This document shows, one piece after another, positions 24,191 through 38,400 of a stretch of 64,000 nt of DNA. Numbering within the stretch: the first letter of the stretch is position 1; the number at the start of each line of letters is the position of its first letter. Below the pieces are notes generated by a model. It was not told the DNA's origin. It made no database searches and saw only the letters and a program-made list of their open reading frames with translations. The stretch is from Antedon bifida (taxonomy: Eukaryota > Echinodermata > Crinoidea > Comatulida > Antedonidae). The stretch covers positions 27,199,820 to 27,263,819 of the forward strand of contig OY727096.1 of the NCBI GenBank assembly GCA_963402885.1, in the 5' to 3' direction. The position numbers and the translations under genes were made by a program.

Positions 24191-25251
24191 AATTGTCACT
24201 ATTATTGCCAACTCTTTTTTATTCAATCATTATTTTCATCATCGTCAAAATTAAAAATCAAAGTAAAATTACCGCTATTATAGTACTTTTCACATACCTT
24301 CTTGAAATTCTTCATATTCAGCATAAATATACCAGACAGTACCATTTGATAAATATATTCTTTATTTTAAACTATTCTTATTAACCATGCCATTCATCAT
24401 AAATACATTCATCGGTTGTTATCAACCAACCGATATTGTTGAATTAATGTAATAAAAAACCACTATATCACCAACTTTCTTATTGTTAAAAGTAGGCCTA
24501 CAGTAATGTTATAAAAAGAAATACTTTACTTCCATGTTGAATGTTTGAACTGTGTGAACACAGTGTACAATTTATGGTGTACTGTCGATAAACTTGATTG
24601 CAAACGTTATTTAATTTGTAAGTTGTGAATTTAAAACTTCAGAAAATAAAATTAACGTGAATAGTTTTCATTGTTGACATAGTTTTTTAAATTTATTGGT
24701 GTTAACATTCTGAAGAGAAAAAAAAGACGAGTTTGACAAAACTATAGAGGGCGACATTTCTCAATCGAAAACGGGAAAGAATGTTAGAAATCTGTCGGCT
24801 ATCAACTTATCTTTTTTGAAAGAAATATCATCTGATACTGAAGAAGTGTATCGCTTTATCGTATATTGTTTTAACATGTATGTGCCGTTGATTTATTTTA
24901 TAATATGATACTGCTTTGTGATGATCGGGCTCAGGCATTTCTCTGACGATATTCTCTGTAGGCCAAATCGATTATGAGCTTCAGTCGGGACTTGATATCA
25001 CAATTTACCCTCGATTGCAATTACATCCTCGCTCGTCATTCCAAAAAAAATCGAACATTTCCATTTTATCAATACGTAAATCTACTAAAGAAAATATACC
25101 TTACAAGAAGAATTACACTCGTGTGACAGATATTGACTATTAAGGCCAAGGCGTATTTCTTTATGGTAATGTGTCTTTATAATTGAACACGAACCTTAAA
25201 ATATTTGACTATTTCATAAATTGTGAAAAAGAAAATTTCATTTGGTAATAT

Positions 25252-25388
25252 TAAAGCTTGTTCGCAGCGAAAGGACGTAGACACAAAAATGGGAACCGAC
25301 GACATAAGCACGGTGCCTATTTTGCGACGTTGTAACAGTGATAATTCAACTTCTCGTAACATTTTTTTTTCTAGTTGGAAACAAGCTT
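25252..25388. mobile_element. Foldback MITE family A, decayed copy
   Basis: Starts TTAAAGCTTGTTCGCAGCG, contains AAAGGACGTAGAC, and ends CTAGTTGGAAACAAGCTTAG, the mutated complement of the family terminus. Confidence 0.6.
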
Positions 25389-25870
25389 AGGTTCCTTTCT
25401 CCACCTCACCCCTTTTTTTATACTTTCTGGTCGAAAAAATGCCGCGGCAGGTAGACCTACTAAATGACCATTAAGAGTTGTCAACGTGAAAGCCCTTTCT
25501 TGAGACCCGGTAATTAGCTGACTGCGTTTGGTCGCTTTAACTTTCGTTTTTTGTTTATCATTGCAAAACGAAACTTCAAACATTTTTATGAATAAAAAAA
25601 ATCTTCCTTATATTCTCTATTTTATTATCAAATAAATATGTAATATTATTAAAATTTGAACTGTCAAAAAAGTACGTTCCTAATTTAATATCAAAGTACA
25701 ATTAAACATACAGTACAGAACTGAGTGATAGCTATACCTTACTATTAAAATGCTCATAAGGAATAATAGTATCTAGTTATTACTAATAGTTAATACGATT
25801 GGGCTGAGGCTTCACATCATAAAACCTCAGGCATGTACTCACGGTCGGTTATGGTTGATGAGCGGTAGCC

Positions 25871-26036
25871 GTGTAGGCCCGGAGAAGAAGCCGGGTAGGG
25901 GAGAAGAAGCCGGGCAGAGGTGAAGAAGTCGGGTAGAGGAGAAGAAGCCGGGTAGGGGTGAAGAAGCCGAGTAGGGGAGAAGAAGCCGGGTAGGGGTGAA
26001 GAAGTCGGGTAGGTGAGAAGAAGCCAAGTAGAGAGA
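25871..26036. repeat. 19-bp G-rich minisatellite
   Basis: About nine units of GCCGGGTAGGGGAGAAGAA with variants GTGAAGAAG and GTCGGGTAG. The plus strand is strongly purine-rich. Repeated GGG runs could form unusual DNA structures; that is inference. Confidence 0.93.
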
Positions 26037-26866
26037 AGCTGTGAAAAATATTGTACAGAAATGGATTATGATTATAGTAGTTTTTCGGTAACGGCGTTTT
26101 TGGCTAGAGAAGACCAAAGTTTGTTCAGTTCATTCTTGAAATGGTATAAGATTCCCACAACTCGACCGACCCTGGCTCCTATAATACACCTTGACTTTCA
26201 ATTCAGAAAGAGTTTATGGTTTATAAGATGTGTATTTTTAAAGCTAGCCCTCTCTCCCATCCCCACATTTCGACCGATATCTTGCCCGATCATCCCGTTC
26301 AGGAATAGTTTAAGCTTGATGAAATGCATAGGCTTGGTAGCTTGTACCTTTAAATCTCTTGATTTCTTGTGCATCTCATACACCGAGAAGATACTCCTTG
26401 ACATTTAACATACGGCATCTATAAACAATTTATTTTATTCCTTAATAAAAACCAAAGCCATTAAAACTACTAATGGACTAAATATGATATTTTAAGACTG
26501 TTTGCTTTGAGTGTTTTTTATTCAGTTAGTAATTGATGTAAGCATTTTGAAACTTGTTTTTAATATCATACCCGTATTTTATACACGAACTTAATCATTT
26601 TCTATTGCTGCTCAGACAATCCAATATTTCAGTACACGATGCTAAATAGCAGTGAGGTTGGCTCTGACTAAAATAATAAAACTTACTATATATTAGAAAA
26701 AAACACAAAGAATATTAATCAAGTCATATTCGTGGTTGGGAAGACGATGAGACACGCTACGCAATTGATTTTTCCTTCAAAATCATAATATACAACATAA
26801 TGAGAAGATAGAACAAATTTTAAAAGGTATGACAATAACTTAATATCGGTAAAATGTTATTACTAG

Positions 26867-27370
26867 AGAGGTTTCGCAATCTTACGAATACGATAACGAA
26901 AACGGATACGTCACGCACACGTATTCGTTTTCGTAAGCCATAAAAAAATCTGTTTCGCATGGCAACGAAATATTGAGGCGCGTCCAAAATAGGACTGCGG
27001 TAAATTTGAGCGAAGCGCAGGTACGTGTTGCTTGGTGCTTGGCTGCCTAGGCCTAGCGTAACATCAAAGCGAGTGAGGACTTTAAAAACTGCTATTTATC
27101 AAAATTGACCTGGCATTTTAGTAAATTACTTTAGTAAATTACTTTCAATAAATCTATAATTATATTATAATCATGAATCATTCCTAATTCAAATGCAAAA
27201 TGTGCAAAATAGATCAAAAACTATACTCGTTTTGTAGTTACGAATATGACTGGCGATATTCGTCAACACGAATACGCTTTACGAATATGAAATGGGGATC
27301 AGCTCAAAAGTTTCACAAATGTATGACGTATCCGTTTTCGCTATCGTATTCGTAAGGTTGCGAAACCTCC
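26867..27370. mobile_element. Terminal-inverted-repeat element (family G)
   Basis: Inverted ends of about 46 bp: the left begins GAGGTTTCGCAATCTTACGA and the complemented right end begins GAGGTTTCGCAACCTTACGA; both continue ATACGATA(A/G)CGAAAACGGATACGTCA. The interior repeats ATTCGT/ACGAAT words (for example near 26925 and 27240-27290), so it can fold further. There is no open reading frame. I saw no clear target-site duplication. Confidence 0.85.
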
Positions 27371-27406
27371 CTATTGTCTGCGATAATACGCGATTCTCAA
27401 TGCTCT

Positions 27407-27560
27407 ACATATAGGACAATTTTGATAATACTGTAGCGGGGAAGAGTGTTCACTCTTCAATGGTAATACAGCAGCTTATTTGTATCACATGTGATGCTTG
27501 TATCAAGTAAGGATACGAGTTATAGGATACATGTGACAGTTTCTGGTAAAACTATTGGAA
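27407..27560. mobile_element. Palindromic repeat family D, diverged copy
   Basis: Carries GGTAATACAGCAGCTT, TATCACATGTGATGCTTG and GATACATGTGACAG, matching the interior of the copy at 10607-10735. The termini are poorly preserved. Confidence 0.5.
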
Positions 27561-28447
27561 GACGTTCAGTTCACTGAGCGGCGTAGAGGCTCATTATTTT
27601 AACTAGAAATAGGAAAAGTACATTTGTTTTTATAAACTTATATATTTTTTTTCTTTTTTCGCTTCTATCACTAAATGTCTATTCATAACAAAAACAAATT
27701 ATTTATTTTTTGTTTTACTTTCCAAACGTTTGTGCCCCAATCTCCACTTTCTTCCATTTCAATGCAACATAAACGAAGGGGGCATATATCACACCTTCTA
27801 AGAAATACCATTTGACAAAGTGAGTTCGAATAGTAAAAGGATGGCTTCTGAAGCGTCATCTTGTATCTAACTGACTTGCGATAGTCAGTCAATATGTATC
27901 TAGTGACACCTACTTATGGGTGCTATTATGGTATTGCTGATACATGTTATGATCATTTCTCCAAACAAAGATTGATTTTTCCACGAAACATTTTTTAATG
28001 TGATTTTTTATACTGTTATCGTCCCGAAACAAACCAATAAGCTGAACTGAAATGTCATCGAGTGGGAGTAGTTATTAAAGATGAATGGGACAAATTCATC
28101 TTGCCTACAACTTTTATGTCATAATGATACTAGTTTGGGCCATTACAAAACTCCTTCGTCGTCACATTTCAGAGCTGCTTTAATAATTATTCTAGTTAGC
28201 TGTAGCTTTTCTTTTTCTGTTTAAATTGTCGATATTTAATCAATGTACGGTATTAAATGATATTTTAAATTAATATTGCCATTTTTATAATCAAAATTTC
28301 GAATAATATATATATAAATCAGTCTTTCAAACAAAATCTTCACATACCAGTTTTCATCGAAAAAATCTAACTTAGTCTGCAGTGAAATCTAGAGTAGGCC
28401 TACGAGTACACGGTACACAAGGAGTATTGTACCGTGTTTTCTCGAGC

Positions 28448-28680
28448 ATGTGGTACACGTCTTTAGTTAGGAGGACGGTTACGCGGACGAGGGGAAAGAA
28501 AGACGAAGGTTGGATTTAGCAGGGACAGATGCATGCTTTGTAAGGAGGACAGTCCGAAGACGAGCAACAAGGGGCGGAGGGGGGGGGGGAGGTACACATC
28601 TTTGAAGGGAGGGTGGTTACGAGAACGAGGGGTAAGAAGGACGTAGGTTGGTTATAGCAGGGACAGATGTACATCTTAGG
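28448..28680. repeat. Purine-rich imperfect duplication with a poly-G run
   Basis: Two related blocks of about 75 bp, at 28470 and 28607, both contain CGAGGGG(A/T)AAGAA, (G)TAGGTTGG and AGCAGGGACAGATG. A run of about 11-12 G near 28579 lies between them. Confidence 0.8.
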
Positions 28681-29498
28681 CCTAGAAGGTGGAACTACAT
28701 TTAGGAAATTGCTGGGGTGGGTGCAGGATTTGAGGTACAATCTTATTCTCCTTTGGTTTTTGTTTGTTTATTCACAAATCCTTCCCCACCTCAACAATTT
28801 CCTGAATTTAGTCCTTCTTCCCATCCTCCATTTTTTCTCTTCTTTTCAATCTTTCCTCACCCTTCCTCAATTTATAAATGTATGGGGCGGGGGACTCCGG
28901 GATCAAGTTTCCCCATTTCTGTTTAAACGACTCCATCACAATGCTCAGTTCACATGCTGTAGAAAGACACTATTTTAGTGTATTACTTTGGATTTCTTGA
29001 TTTTTATTAAGACTATAAAACAGTGATTAATACCCTGGCGCTTCATACAATTGTTGATGGAGAAATTTGCATACAGCGGTAATGTACAAAGTATGCATAA
29101 TTCGCCGTATGGCCGTAGCCTAACTATGCTGGCACTTTCCATACAACGGTGATTTATCCTTTTATCAAAAGTACGTTACCGATAAGCATTATAATTTGTG
29201 ATTAAAATGGTGTTAGATAGTGAGCCTATTTATTCCAACACTTTTAAGGGTAGTAAAAAAATAGATTGTGAAGGTTGATCGTATGACCTAGTATTTAATT
29301 AAATTATTTTGTATCAACGTTTCCATAACCGGTAAACGTTATAGCGCCACTTTGTGACAGGTCAGCAATGTAGGCCTACCGTTTTAGAAAATCTTACACT
29401 TGCTTTTTGACTTGGACGGTGTAAGAGTTCAGTCGGTTCGTCTAAGTCACCCACTGTTAATAGGCCTTCAATTTTGTTTAATTCCTTATTTTAACAAT

Positions 29499-32400
29499 AT
29501 GGCCAGTACGGTCAGATGCTATACAGCAGTATGTGCTATTTTTTTAGTCGCCACAGTTGTAGTGTCCAAAGTTGAAAAGCAAAACGTTGAACGGCCACCG
29601 AATGTTGTACTATTTCTTCTGGACGATACCGGGTTGGGAGATTTAGGTTGCTATGGAAACAAGAGTGTGAAAACTCCCAATATCGACAAGCTTGCGAAGG
29701 AAGGCATGAAGTTTAATAGGATGTACGCTAATCCATATTGTTCGCCTAGCCGAGCCGCTATACTTACAGGTAAGTCAGAATATTGCCATGGAGTGTTAAT
29801 ATTGGAGGGTGGGGAGGAAGAGAAGGCCTCACTCTGAATCCATTTTTTCAAAATAATAAGTGCGCCTCACTCCTCTGAAAATATTTCACAATATTGGATC
29901 GAGAGAAAAAATACATTTGAAAAAGTGCAATTTAAAGACCCAAAAGCCCATGCCCAGGGTTTTTTTTCTATTTCGTCCTATTTGTATTATTCATTAATTA
30001 ATATAATATACTGTATAAGCCTATATAATTAATGCTGAATATATATTAATTTAACCGTTTATTTTGTCGTTTTATAAAGGATTTTTTTTTTATGCCGAAG
30101 TGAATAGCTTTATCAAAACTACAAATTGGCTTATTTAAAGTTTGATTTTATTCATCTTTATTTTTTTATTGGGGGAAAATCAAAAGATACTAAATTCTTT
30201 CCTCCATAGATAATCCATAGGAGTTCCTCTATATTTATAGCCGTTTGTATAAGCCTATATAATTATTGCTAAATCAAAGAATGTAAAAAGTTATATAGAA
30301 TTCGAGATAATAAAATTATATAGAATATAGTTCACATGTTTGAAAGCACCCTAAACGCAATTAAATCGTTTTCAATATAAAAATAGTTAAAAGAGAATGG
30401 ATACGATGCTAAATACTCGAACAAGCCATTCATTCATTCATGCGTCACATAATTTCAATTACCATAAAACAAGGCATGGATAATTGTCAAAACAACATTT
30501 GAACCAAACAGCCCTATCATTTCACTATAAACTGTGCCAACAAATGTTGTCTGTCCACAACGTTTCTAAATGCCCAGGGTCTAGTTATTCTGAATCGACA
30601 GACACAACACATGAATGTTTTAATGTTCAGTAATGTATACACTTGTACTCCTTTCTTGGTCTCTCTTGACTATAGATTTCTATCTAGGAAATAACATTTA
30701 TTAGGCCTATGTGGTATGTCTTTTGCCGAGAATGAGGATATAACTACAATTGTTTCCATTTTGTTTTAAATCTGTTCCATCTCGATTTCATTTTAATCCA
30801 TTGGGCGCATTGGCTGTTTAGACATCCGCTTGCATTAGTTTTTTTCCCATGGAATATAACATTTTGATAAATTGGTTATAAAATTGAGAGAGAACAGAAT
30901 CATATTCACATTGTGAATAATTTCCTGCTAAATTAAGATTCATGGAGTGATATTTCTACCAACAAAAAGCGTGTCTTCAAAAGAACGTAAAACTCGACCT
31001 TTCGTTTTGCAAAATTGCCCCTTTCTCGTCGTCCCATACAAGGATAATGGGTCTTTATTAGGAGACTCCACTATCAATGGTTTACAATCTGATATTAACA
31101 GGCCTAGTTGTAAATCATATGCCGCAAAGCTGTTGTTAATATATGCATATGAGGCCTGCTATTATCGGTGATTTATTATCATTATAATGACTGGATAATT
31201 GTTACGTCTATAATCAGTTATCCGTATCACAAAGGGCTTGTTCAGGCTTAGTTATTTACTCAAGTAGGCATATGTTTCATTGGCACAGTTTGGGCTTACT
31301 TACCGTACCCGGTTTTTTTTCTCTTTTAATTGTGAGGTTCACTCACCTTTATTTCATTTCAAAACATAATCATTTTGATAAATAAACAATTTTATTATGT
31401 ATAATCTTTTTTAAATATATAAATATTTTCATTTATAAATATTAAGTTTCCCCTTACATCTTAAAAAAACTCTGCAAGAGATCATTTATACATTTACACT
31501 ACATAATATAAACTGAAACAATATCGATAAATATAGAGAATCAAAAGCAACTCAATAACTAGTTGCTTGTAGAGTGTTTACTCTTCTTTTTTGTGTTTTC
31601 TGTTTTATTTGCACTATTTACATTTTTGTACAAACCCGGATAACTTGGTTCCTATCAACCATGAAACCAACTTACCCGGGTAAATAACTAAACTTGAACC
31701 GACCATTTGTTATCGCTAAAACCCGTGTAAGCAACTAAGCCTGAACCGTTAAAATTTGCGCGCACATCATGATGTACACATGCGCGCACATCATGATTTC
31801 AATGCGAGCGTTAATTGTTTTGATATGGTGATAAGAATACGCCTGGCATATAAAAAAAAGTGTTTCAAAGGACACGGCACGAATGCATATTATGTACATG
31901 CGCAGATGAGTGTTGTTCGATGTTGCAGCCGGTTGTAAAAATGCCCAAAGCAACTAAATTTAATATCAGCAGGATACAGACCTATGTTATTGAACTCACA
32001 TCTAAAATCGGACGTGAGACAGTATGGGGCAAGAGCAGGCGAAAGTTTACTGGGTGAAAGGCCCTTTTTTGCCGCTTCGATTTATATAATATCCGATTTG
32101 ACAGCTTCAATTTAAGAGCACATTTTAAATGTTTAAGACTTACGAAGTGTGATTGGATATGCGGTCTCACGTGGCATTGCAACAATATTTTTTTTATATA
32201 TAATATTAAATATTATGTCTTAATTCCATTGTTATTATAGTTTGTTATTAATTATGATAATATTTGAATTATTATTAATATTATTATTGTCCCCAAAAAA
32301 CACGAAAAATGAAGATTAATCAGATTTTGCCTAAAAGGTTTTTCAATTATAAAAAGACAACATAAAGCAGTTTAAGGTAACCAAACCCTCATTTTCAGAC

Positions 32401-35400
32401 AGACAATTTGACTATTCGTTACTTTAAATTACAGTTTTTCAGATAACTTTTTTTTTATCAGCAAATTTTGGTCGAAGTAATATTACTATAATAATGTCCC
32501 CCATAAAGGGGACAAACTTTAACAAAATTGATTTTTTTTGGTTTTGATTAGTTTTAAAAGTATATCTTATCACCTTTTGTCCTCAACAAAGTTGAATATT
32601 TATTTAATAACACCAGATAAAAGTCCGTTAACTTTTTACCAACAAATCGTTTTGCTTGCAATATCGTATATGATATTATAATATTTTGATGCAAAGACTT
32701 GTTGAATTGTTTCTTCATCAAAGGGAGTTCAAACTAGGGGCATAACGTTCAGGATAACCATAATTAGATTATAGCTACCCTGGGAAATCGGAAGATGACG
32801 CTGGAGAGAAGTATGTAGAGGAGGCCTAGAGGTATACATGTTGTTGATGCTGTATGCATCAATTTGCCAATGTTGCAATTTGGTTTCTGTCCGACTATAA
32901 AACATTTGTCAGTTTTATGCATGTGGTAATTGGATAGCGACCCATTTCATGTTCGAAATGCTTTTTTTTTTATTTTATATTACTGGCAAGGTTTAAACTA
33001 TTAGAATAGTACAAAAGTAAAATGATTATAGACTGACTGGATGATTTCTAGTTCAGATATCCATCCATAATCCTCAGTGCTGTATCTGCACATCGTAATT
33101 TTTCTTCAGTATTATAGGCAAATTCCTTAAAACAGCATCCCATGTGATGTCTGTATCATGGAAGGTTACATTTGATACCAGGTATTGATGATGGTATAAA
33201 GAATGCTCTTCTTAATTATCTCTCATGTGGCGGTTATAGCGCGTTCTTTCTTCGGCTGTTAAAATGAATTTCGAACACTAATATAAATGTTGAATATTCA
33301 TTTGCCTTGCGTATAGTAAACGTTTGGAGGATTTTTTTCTCCGCGAGTCTTGAATCAACTATATCTCTCTCTCTCTCTCACTCTCTCTCTCAGCCTGGAA
33401 TAATACCAGACAACGGGGCCTATTTAACTGTCTTCTATATGAATAAAGCCTACCCGCTGCTTTTTAGGCTAAAATTACAAGAAAAAAAACAAGACATCAC
33501 CGCAAGCGAGCAGGTGATCATCGATAGTACTCATCTGAGACAAACTGCGGGGCTGTTTCATGACAAGCGATAGTAAACAGGCCCATCCACAACACACGAA
33601 TGTCACTGTTCAACTCCAACACCTATTAACTGAACCTAACCCTCGAATAAATCTCTCAATATAAAAAAAAACAAAAAGAACACGTCGACGGAGTTCGAAC
33701 TCTTTAAGATTGGAAAGGTTGTAGTCAGGAGACAATTATTGTCTCAAGTGGCCTATAATAGTGTCGTACATGAATTGGGTAACTAGGAAGCACAATTCTA
33801 AAAGGTTGATATACGGATCGTGGCCTTTGAGCCTAATGTGAACCACTTTTGAGATCCAATTCTTACGTAACTTTTAGAACAATTGATTCATGATTTCCAG
33901 AATTATTTCTGCTTATAATTAATCTTTACACACTAACCTAACATCATAATTTCTGCCTAATGAAAAAACGACTAAATTAATGGTTGCTAAAATACTTTTA
34001 CGGCGGATCACGTGATATTAAATAAACTCTTGTTTTTTTTACAACATTCATTTATTCCCTCAGTGATCGTAATTGTACATAATCAACCCATTCGTCAAAT
34101 ATGTCTCGTTTTATTTTGTATGTTATATTTGTCTTTTGGTTTAAGGACATATCCAAGAAAGTAATATACTAATGGTATACTATATATATATATATATAAC
34201 TATAATGCTTTTGAATGTTTTCACCTTGTTTTATGGGAACGATGCGCATTCTATGAAATCACAAGTGGGAACAGAACACGAAAACTTGGTTTCCACTGGG
34301 ACGCAATGCAAAGACGTAGACGCAACGCAAACGAATTGACCAATGACAAGCGACAGTCGAATAGCCTAAAATCCATCGCTTGTGATTGCTCAAATCTCTT
34401 ACGTTGTGCTACGTGGTTGTGTTGCGTCTCTAGTGGAAACCAAGCATTAGAAGCGGATACGAAGCGTTTTTTTTACGTTGCGTCGGTTACAGTACGTTGC
34501 GTTGCAGAATGATTTTTCTAGTAGCAAAATTGTCATTATTTTATTGTCATAAAACTGTTTAAATCCTTCTGAGGGCTAAACATTGCGTGCTCAGTGGAAC
34601 AAAAATGTGTAAAAAAATAACATTCAAGGCCGTGACGTATTAATATGCAAGGCCATTATTCAAGACAATAAATTTACCCCCATAAATTCAATTAAAGTTA
34701 CAAATTAATACTTTATAATGATTTAAGATCTATAAACGTTGTAACTTATGCATATTGCAGGTGTTTACAGTTATCATGAGAATTTAATTTGAAATAGACT
34801 TTGCTTTTATTACTTCCCAAATTTGTAATTAAATTACTGTGTTTGTTGATAGAAGATGAAAATTGCGATATGATTAGTGCAAGCCTGTGAAGGACTTTTC
34901 CCGCAAAAAAGGCAAATGAAAGCGTAACTGAAGAAATGCTAGATTTAGGCCTATCCTATAATAATGTGCCTGCTGGCTAAGTAGGGCTGACCAAAAATTG
35001 CCGTGCATGAGTTAGACCTACTTTACTGGCACTTTTGCTGATGCCCCCAGGGCACTTGAAAGGTCAGTTGTGGGTGGTTCTTTCAAACCCTATTAGCCTA
35101 CCCCCAGTCAACTAGATGGTTAAACTTCAAAGCAATCACAGCGCCATAAGCGAGCCACTATATGGAGAGTGATCACCGAATGACTGTACCCTAGACCAAA
35201 TGAGTGTGCATTATTACAATCAATATATGCCTGCGTAACTTCGTTTGCAATCGATTTAACCGTACTATATAATAATATTTACTATACTATTTCCTTATTT
35301 CCTATCATAATTGTCATCATTAACATGATGTCGTCACCGTTTTATCATCATAGTTATTTCATCATCTGACTATCATCATTAACGTCATTGTGCCCAACTT

Positions 35401-38400
35401 GATATACGGAAGCCATAAAGAGACATATACTGCGTTCTCGAAAGAAATGTATAAGAAAAAGAGTGGTACGCTAAGTTTCCGTACTAATTATATGAGTTGG
35501 GCATACGTGAAGCTATTGTTAGTCAACTGAGTGGTGCGCTAAGTTTTCATACCGTTTAAAACAGACATCACGCACAATTGAACAAATACGGTATTCTCCT
35601 TCATATAACCTCTGAGATACGGGAGAAAGTGTCATCTATTAAGCCTTCGTACTAGTCTAACAATAGCAGTTTGCGAAACCTTAACAACCCAACATTTTTT
35701 CATCGGAGAGTTACTGTCCCCCTAGGCTCTCAATCTAGATATGGATGTTATCGATGCGCATTCTATGAAATCATCTCGGCGTTATCGAAGGCTTTGAGGC
35801 TTGTATTGAGGTGGTATATGAACTTAGACCGGGCTTAGGGCTTCAAATCAATCTTAAAAATCAAGCCAGCTATGAACATTATGTATAACCAAACAAAATA
35901 CTTGTTTCAATTCAAGTTTCTTTCCAAAACAAAATTGGATACATATATCTTTATATATATATTTCCCTTCTGTTGTTTTTTGTTGTTGATATGGATAGGC
36001 CTAACCACACTTCAAGTAAATTGGCTCTTCTAAATAATGTGGCTCTTCTTCCTCAATCGCTTTAATCTCCATCAATACATCGCAGAGTTACTTATAATAA
36101 ATAATAATAATAATAATAATAATAATAAGATTTATACAGCGCACATATCCACTAAAGTGCTCAAGGCGCTAGTGAAAACCATGAAAACATATTAGCCTTA
36201 AAACTAAATACTATTGATAAATTTGACAAAACCCGAATAAAAAACTTACAATTCCATTCAACTTTGTTTAACCACGGAGGACAGATATGGTGTTGTTCTT
36301 CCTTGGGACCGGGTGCCGTCCACATACAAAATATTTTTAAAAATTCAACAATGTAAAATATATACATTATATTTTTTATTCTTCTATGAAGTTTATGTTT
36401 AAACGATTGTAGGGCCGTAGACTAGTGAATGTCTACCAAGATTGATCCATTCAAATGTACCTTTATACGCAAGGCTACGTTTTTTATATTAAAGGCAAGT
36501 ATCCGAATCGAATGTAGTTTTTAACAACTTGATAGTGAATGTTTATGAAGTCAATGCATATTAAAAGATTGTTATTATTATCTTTAGAACAAGAAGAAAA
36601 GTAAGCAGTTAGTCTATTTTGTCCCAGGGGACAACAGTGAGCATAAACCCGAGTAATCCATAAAGTTCAGGGCGTGCAAAGCAGTTTTTTTTTTATTGAA
36701 TTTTAAACCCACCCGTTAACGCGATTATTGATATAATGTCACTTAAACCGTTTGTACTTTACGACTTAGGGTGGGTTTACTTGATTCATTTCATAATTGA
36801 TTTTAAAATACCCTTGGTTCACTATTCCCAATTATCCCATTATATTTGAGCTTATGCAAGACAGAATTGTTTAAGCTGGTAATACAGGCTATTGAACCCA
36901 AGTTGAACCTACGAAACCAGTAGCGTTGGTTTTAAGTTTAAGCCTAGGGTATTACGTGCTTGCAGTCAGTTTTTTTTAAGACCATTGCAATCACGTGTAG
37001 TGCTTTTTAGATATTTTCAGCGAATTCATCTGTTACACCACACTTCTATTCCGTGAAACGGAAAAGGTGTGAATGCAGGCCTAGCTAAGACTGGCGTAGT
37101 ATACGCCTTTGCGTGTGAACACCATCAATGTCACTTTACACCACGCCATTGGCATTGACCATCGAACACGCGACGTTGGCTTATACTATGATTTGGAACA
37201 CAAGTTAAGTGAGTTGATGGATGATTCATCGCGTCACAATTAATGAAATTGCTTGCGTTGCGCCTACTTCCTGTTTTAGTCTATGTTTAATGCGGCTCTT
37301 ATCTTTCTGATTTCTCCGCGGAGTACGTGGCTGCATAGAAGAGCACGGAATCCAAATGCTGCATTATTTCGTACTTAAGTGCGATGCTTATTATCAAAGG
37401 CGGTCGTTCTTTTTCCTCGTAAGCTTGGTTCCCACTTGCGACGCAACGTAACGGAATCTACGCAACATAAGCAAATGCCTGCTTGAAATCAAATCTGCGA
37501 TTTTTGTAGCACTGTTGCGTCGTCGGTTCCCACTTGATTATGCATTACAGCACTGCGGCGTCGATACGTCGCTGCGTTGCGTGCTAGTGAGAACCACACT
37601 TAACTGTTAATTAATCTGTCGGTGTACATAAAATGTAGCTACTTCGGTATTTATGTTTATAAAGCTAGGAATGAGTATCCGTGCTTTGGTTGTTGATATA
37701 GTATCGCTCTCCATTCACATTGGGAATGCATGCTGTGTCCATTCACATGCAGGCGATGTGATATGATCTATATCTAAGGGTCGAATTCGTTGGGATCAAC
37801 TATCTGTTGCCGATATGGATTATAAACTAGTTTTGTTTCCCTGGGCGCAACGCGACGCTGTATGCACAGCGCAAGTTGGTTTTCGGATGATCCATCGCGT
37901 TGTGATTTGTCAAATTACTAAAGCTTGTTTCCCAATAACACTCAACGCAAGGACGTCAGCCGAAACGCAAGCGAATTCACCAATCCAAGCGATGGATCAT
38001 TCGAACCGTTCCTTGTGATTGGTCAATTCGCTTGCGTTGCGTCTTACGTCCTTGCGTAGCGTTCTAGTGGGAACCAAGCTTCTTAACAACCACCTCGTAA
38101 TGGTACTGCGACTGCGACTGCTCTTCGGACTGCCCCTCTCCATGAGTTGTCACTCGCAGCGAGACAGCCCCATACGATGGTTTATTTATGACTATGTCAA
38201 TGGGTGACACTGAGATCAACAACCCCGGATATGGCCAACATTTAAAGCCACACACCCACATTTTAGGATTGAGTATCTATAACTTTTATTCGTCCACAAG
38301 GGAAATCATCATCGTCGTACAGAAAAACTTACATCCGTAATATAACGCTACACATTATAAAAACATCATAAAGTTTCTTCTCAGTCTTCTGTTAAGAGAT

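Larger units (their letters stand above)
24200..29498. other. Intergenic region before the sulfatase
   Basis: No supported gene. It holds a decayed foldback copy (25252-25388), a 19-bp minisatellite (25871-26036), a 500-bp inverted-repeat element (26867-27370), a family D copy (27407-27560), and a purine-rich duplicated segment (28448-28680). Pyrimidine-rich DNA follows at 28740-28880. Open frames near 26013-26408 have no recognisable domain. Confidence 0.5.

Noticed and set aside
21594..24226. Several long minus- and plus-strand frames in the minisatellite tract
   Set aside because: The 21-bp unit is a multiple of three, so any frame without a stop in the unit stays open. Different frames are open in adjacent parts because of length changes.
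26013..26408. 131-codon plus-strand frame and an opposite 68-codon frame
   Set aside because: Neither shows a domain; both start in or beside the 19-bp minisatellite, and the DNA shows weak internal similarity between halves that is better explained by a repeat.
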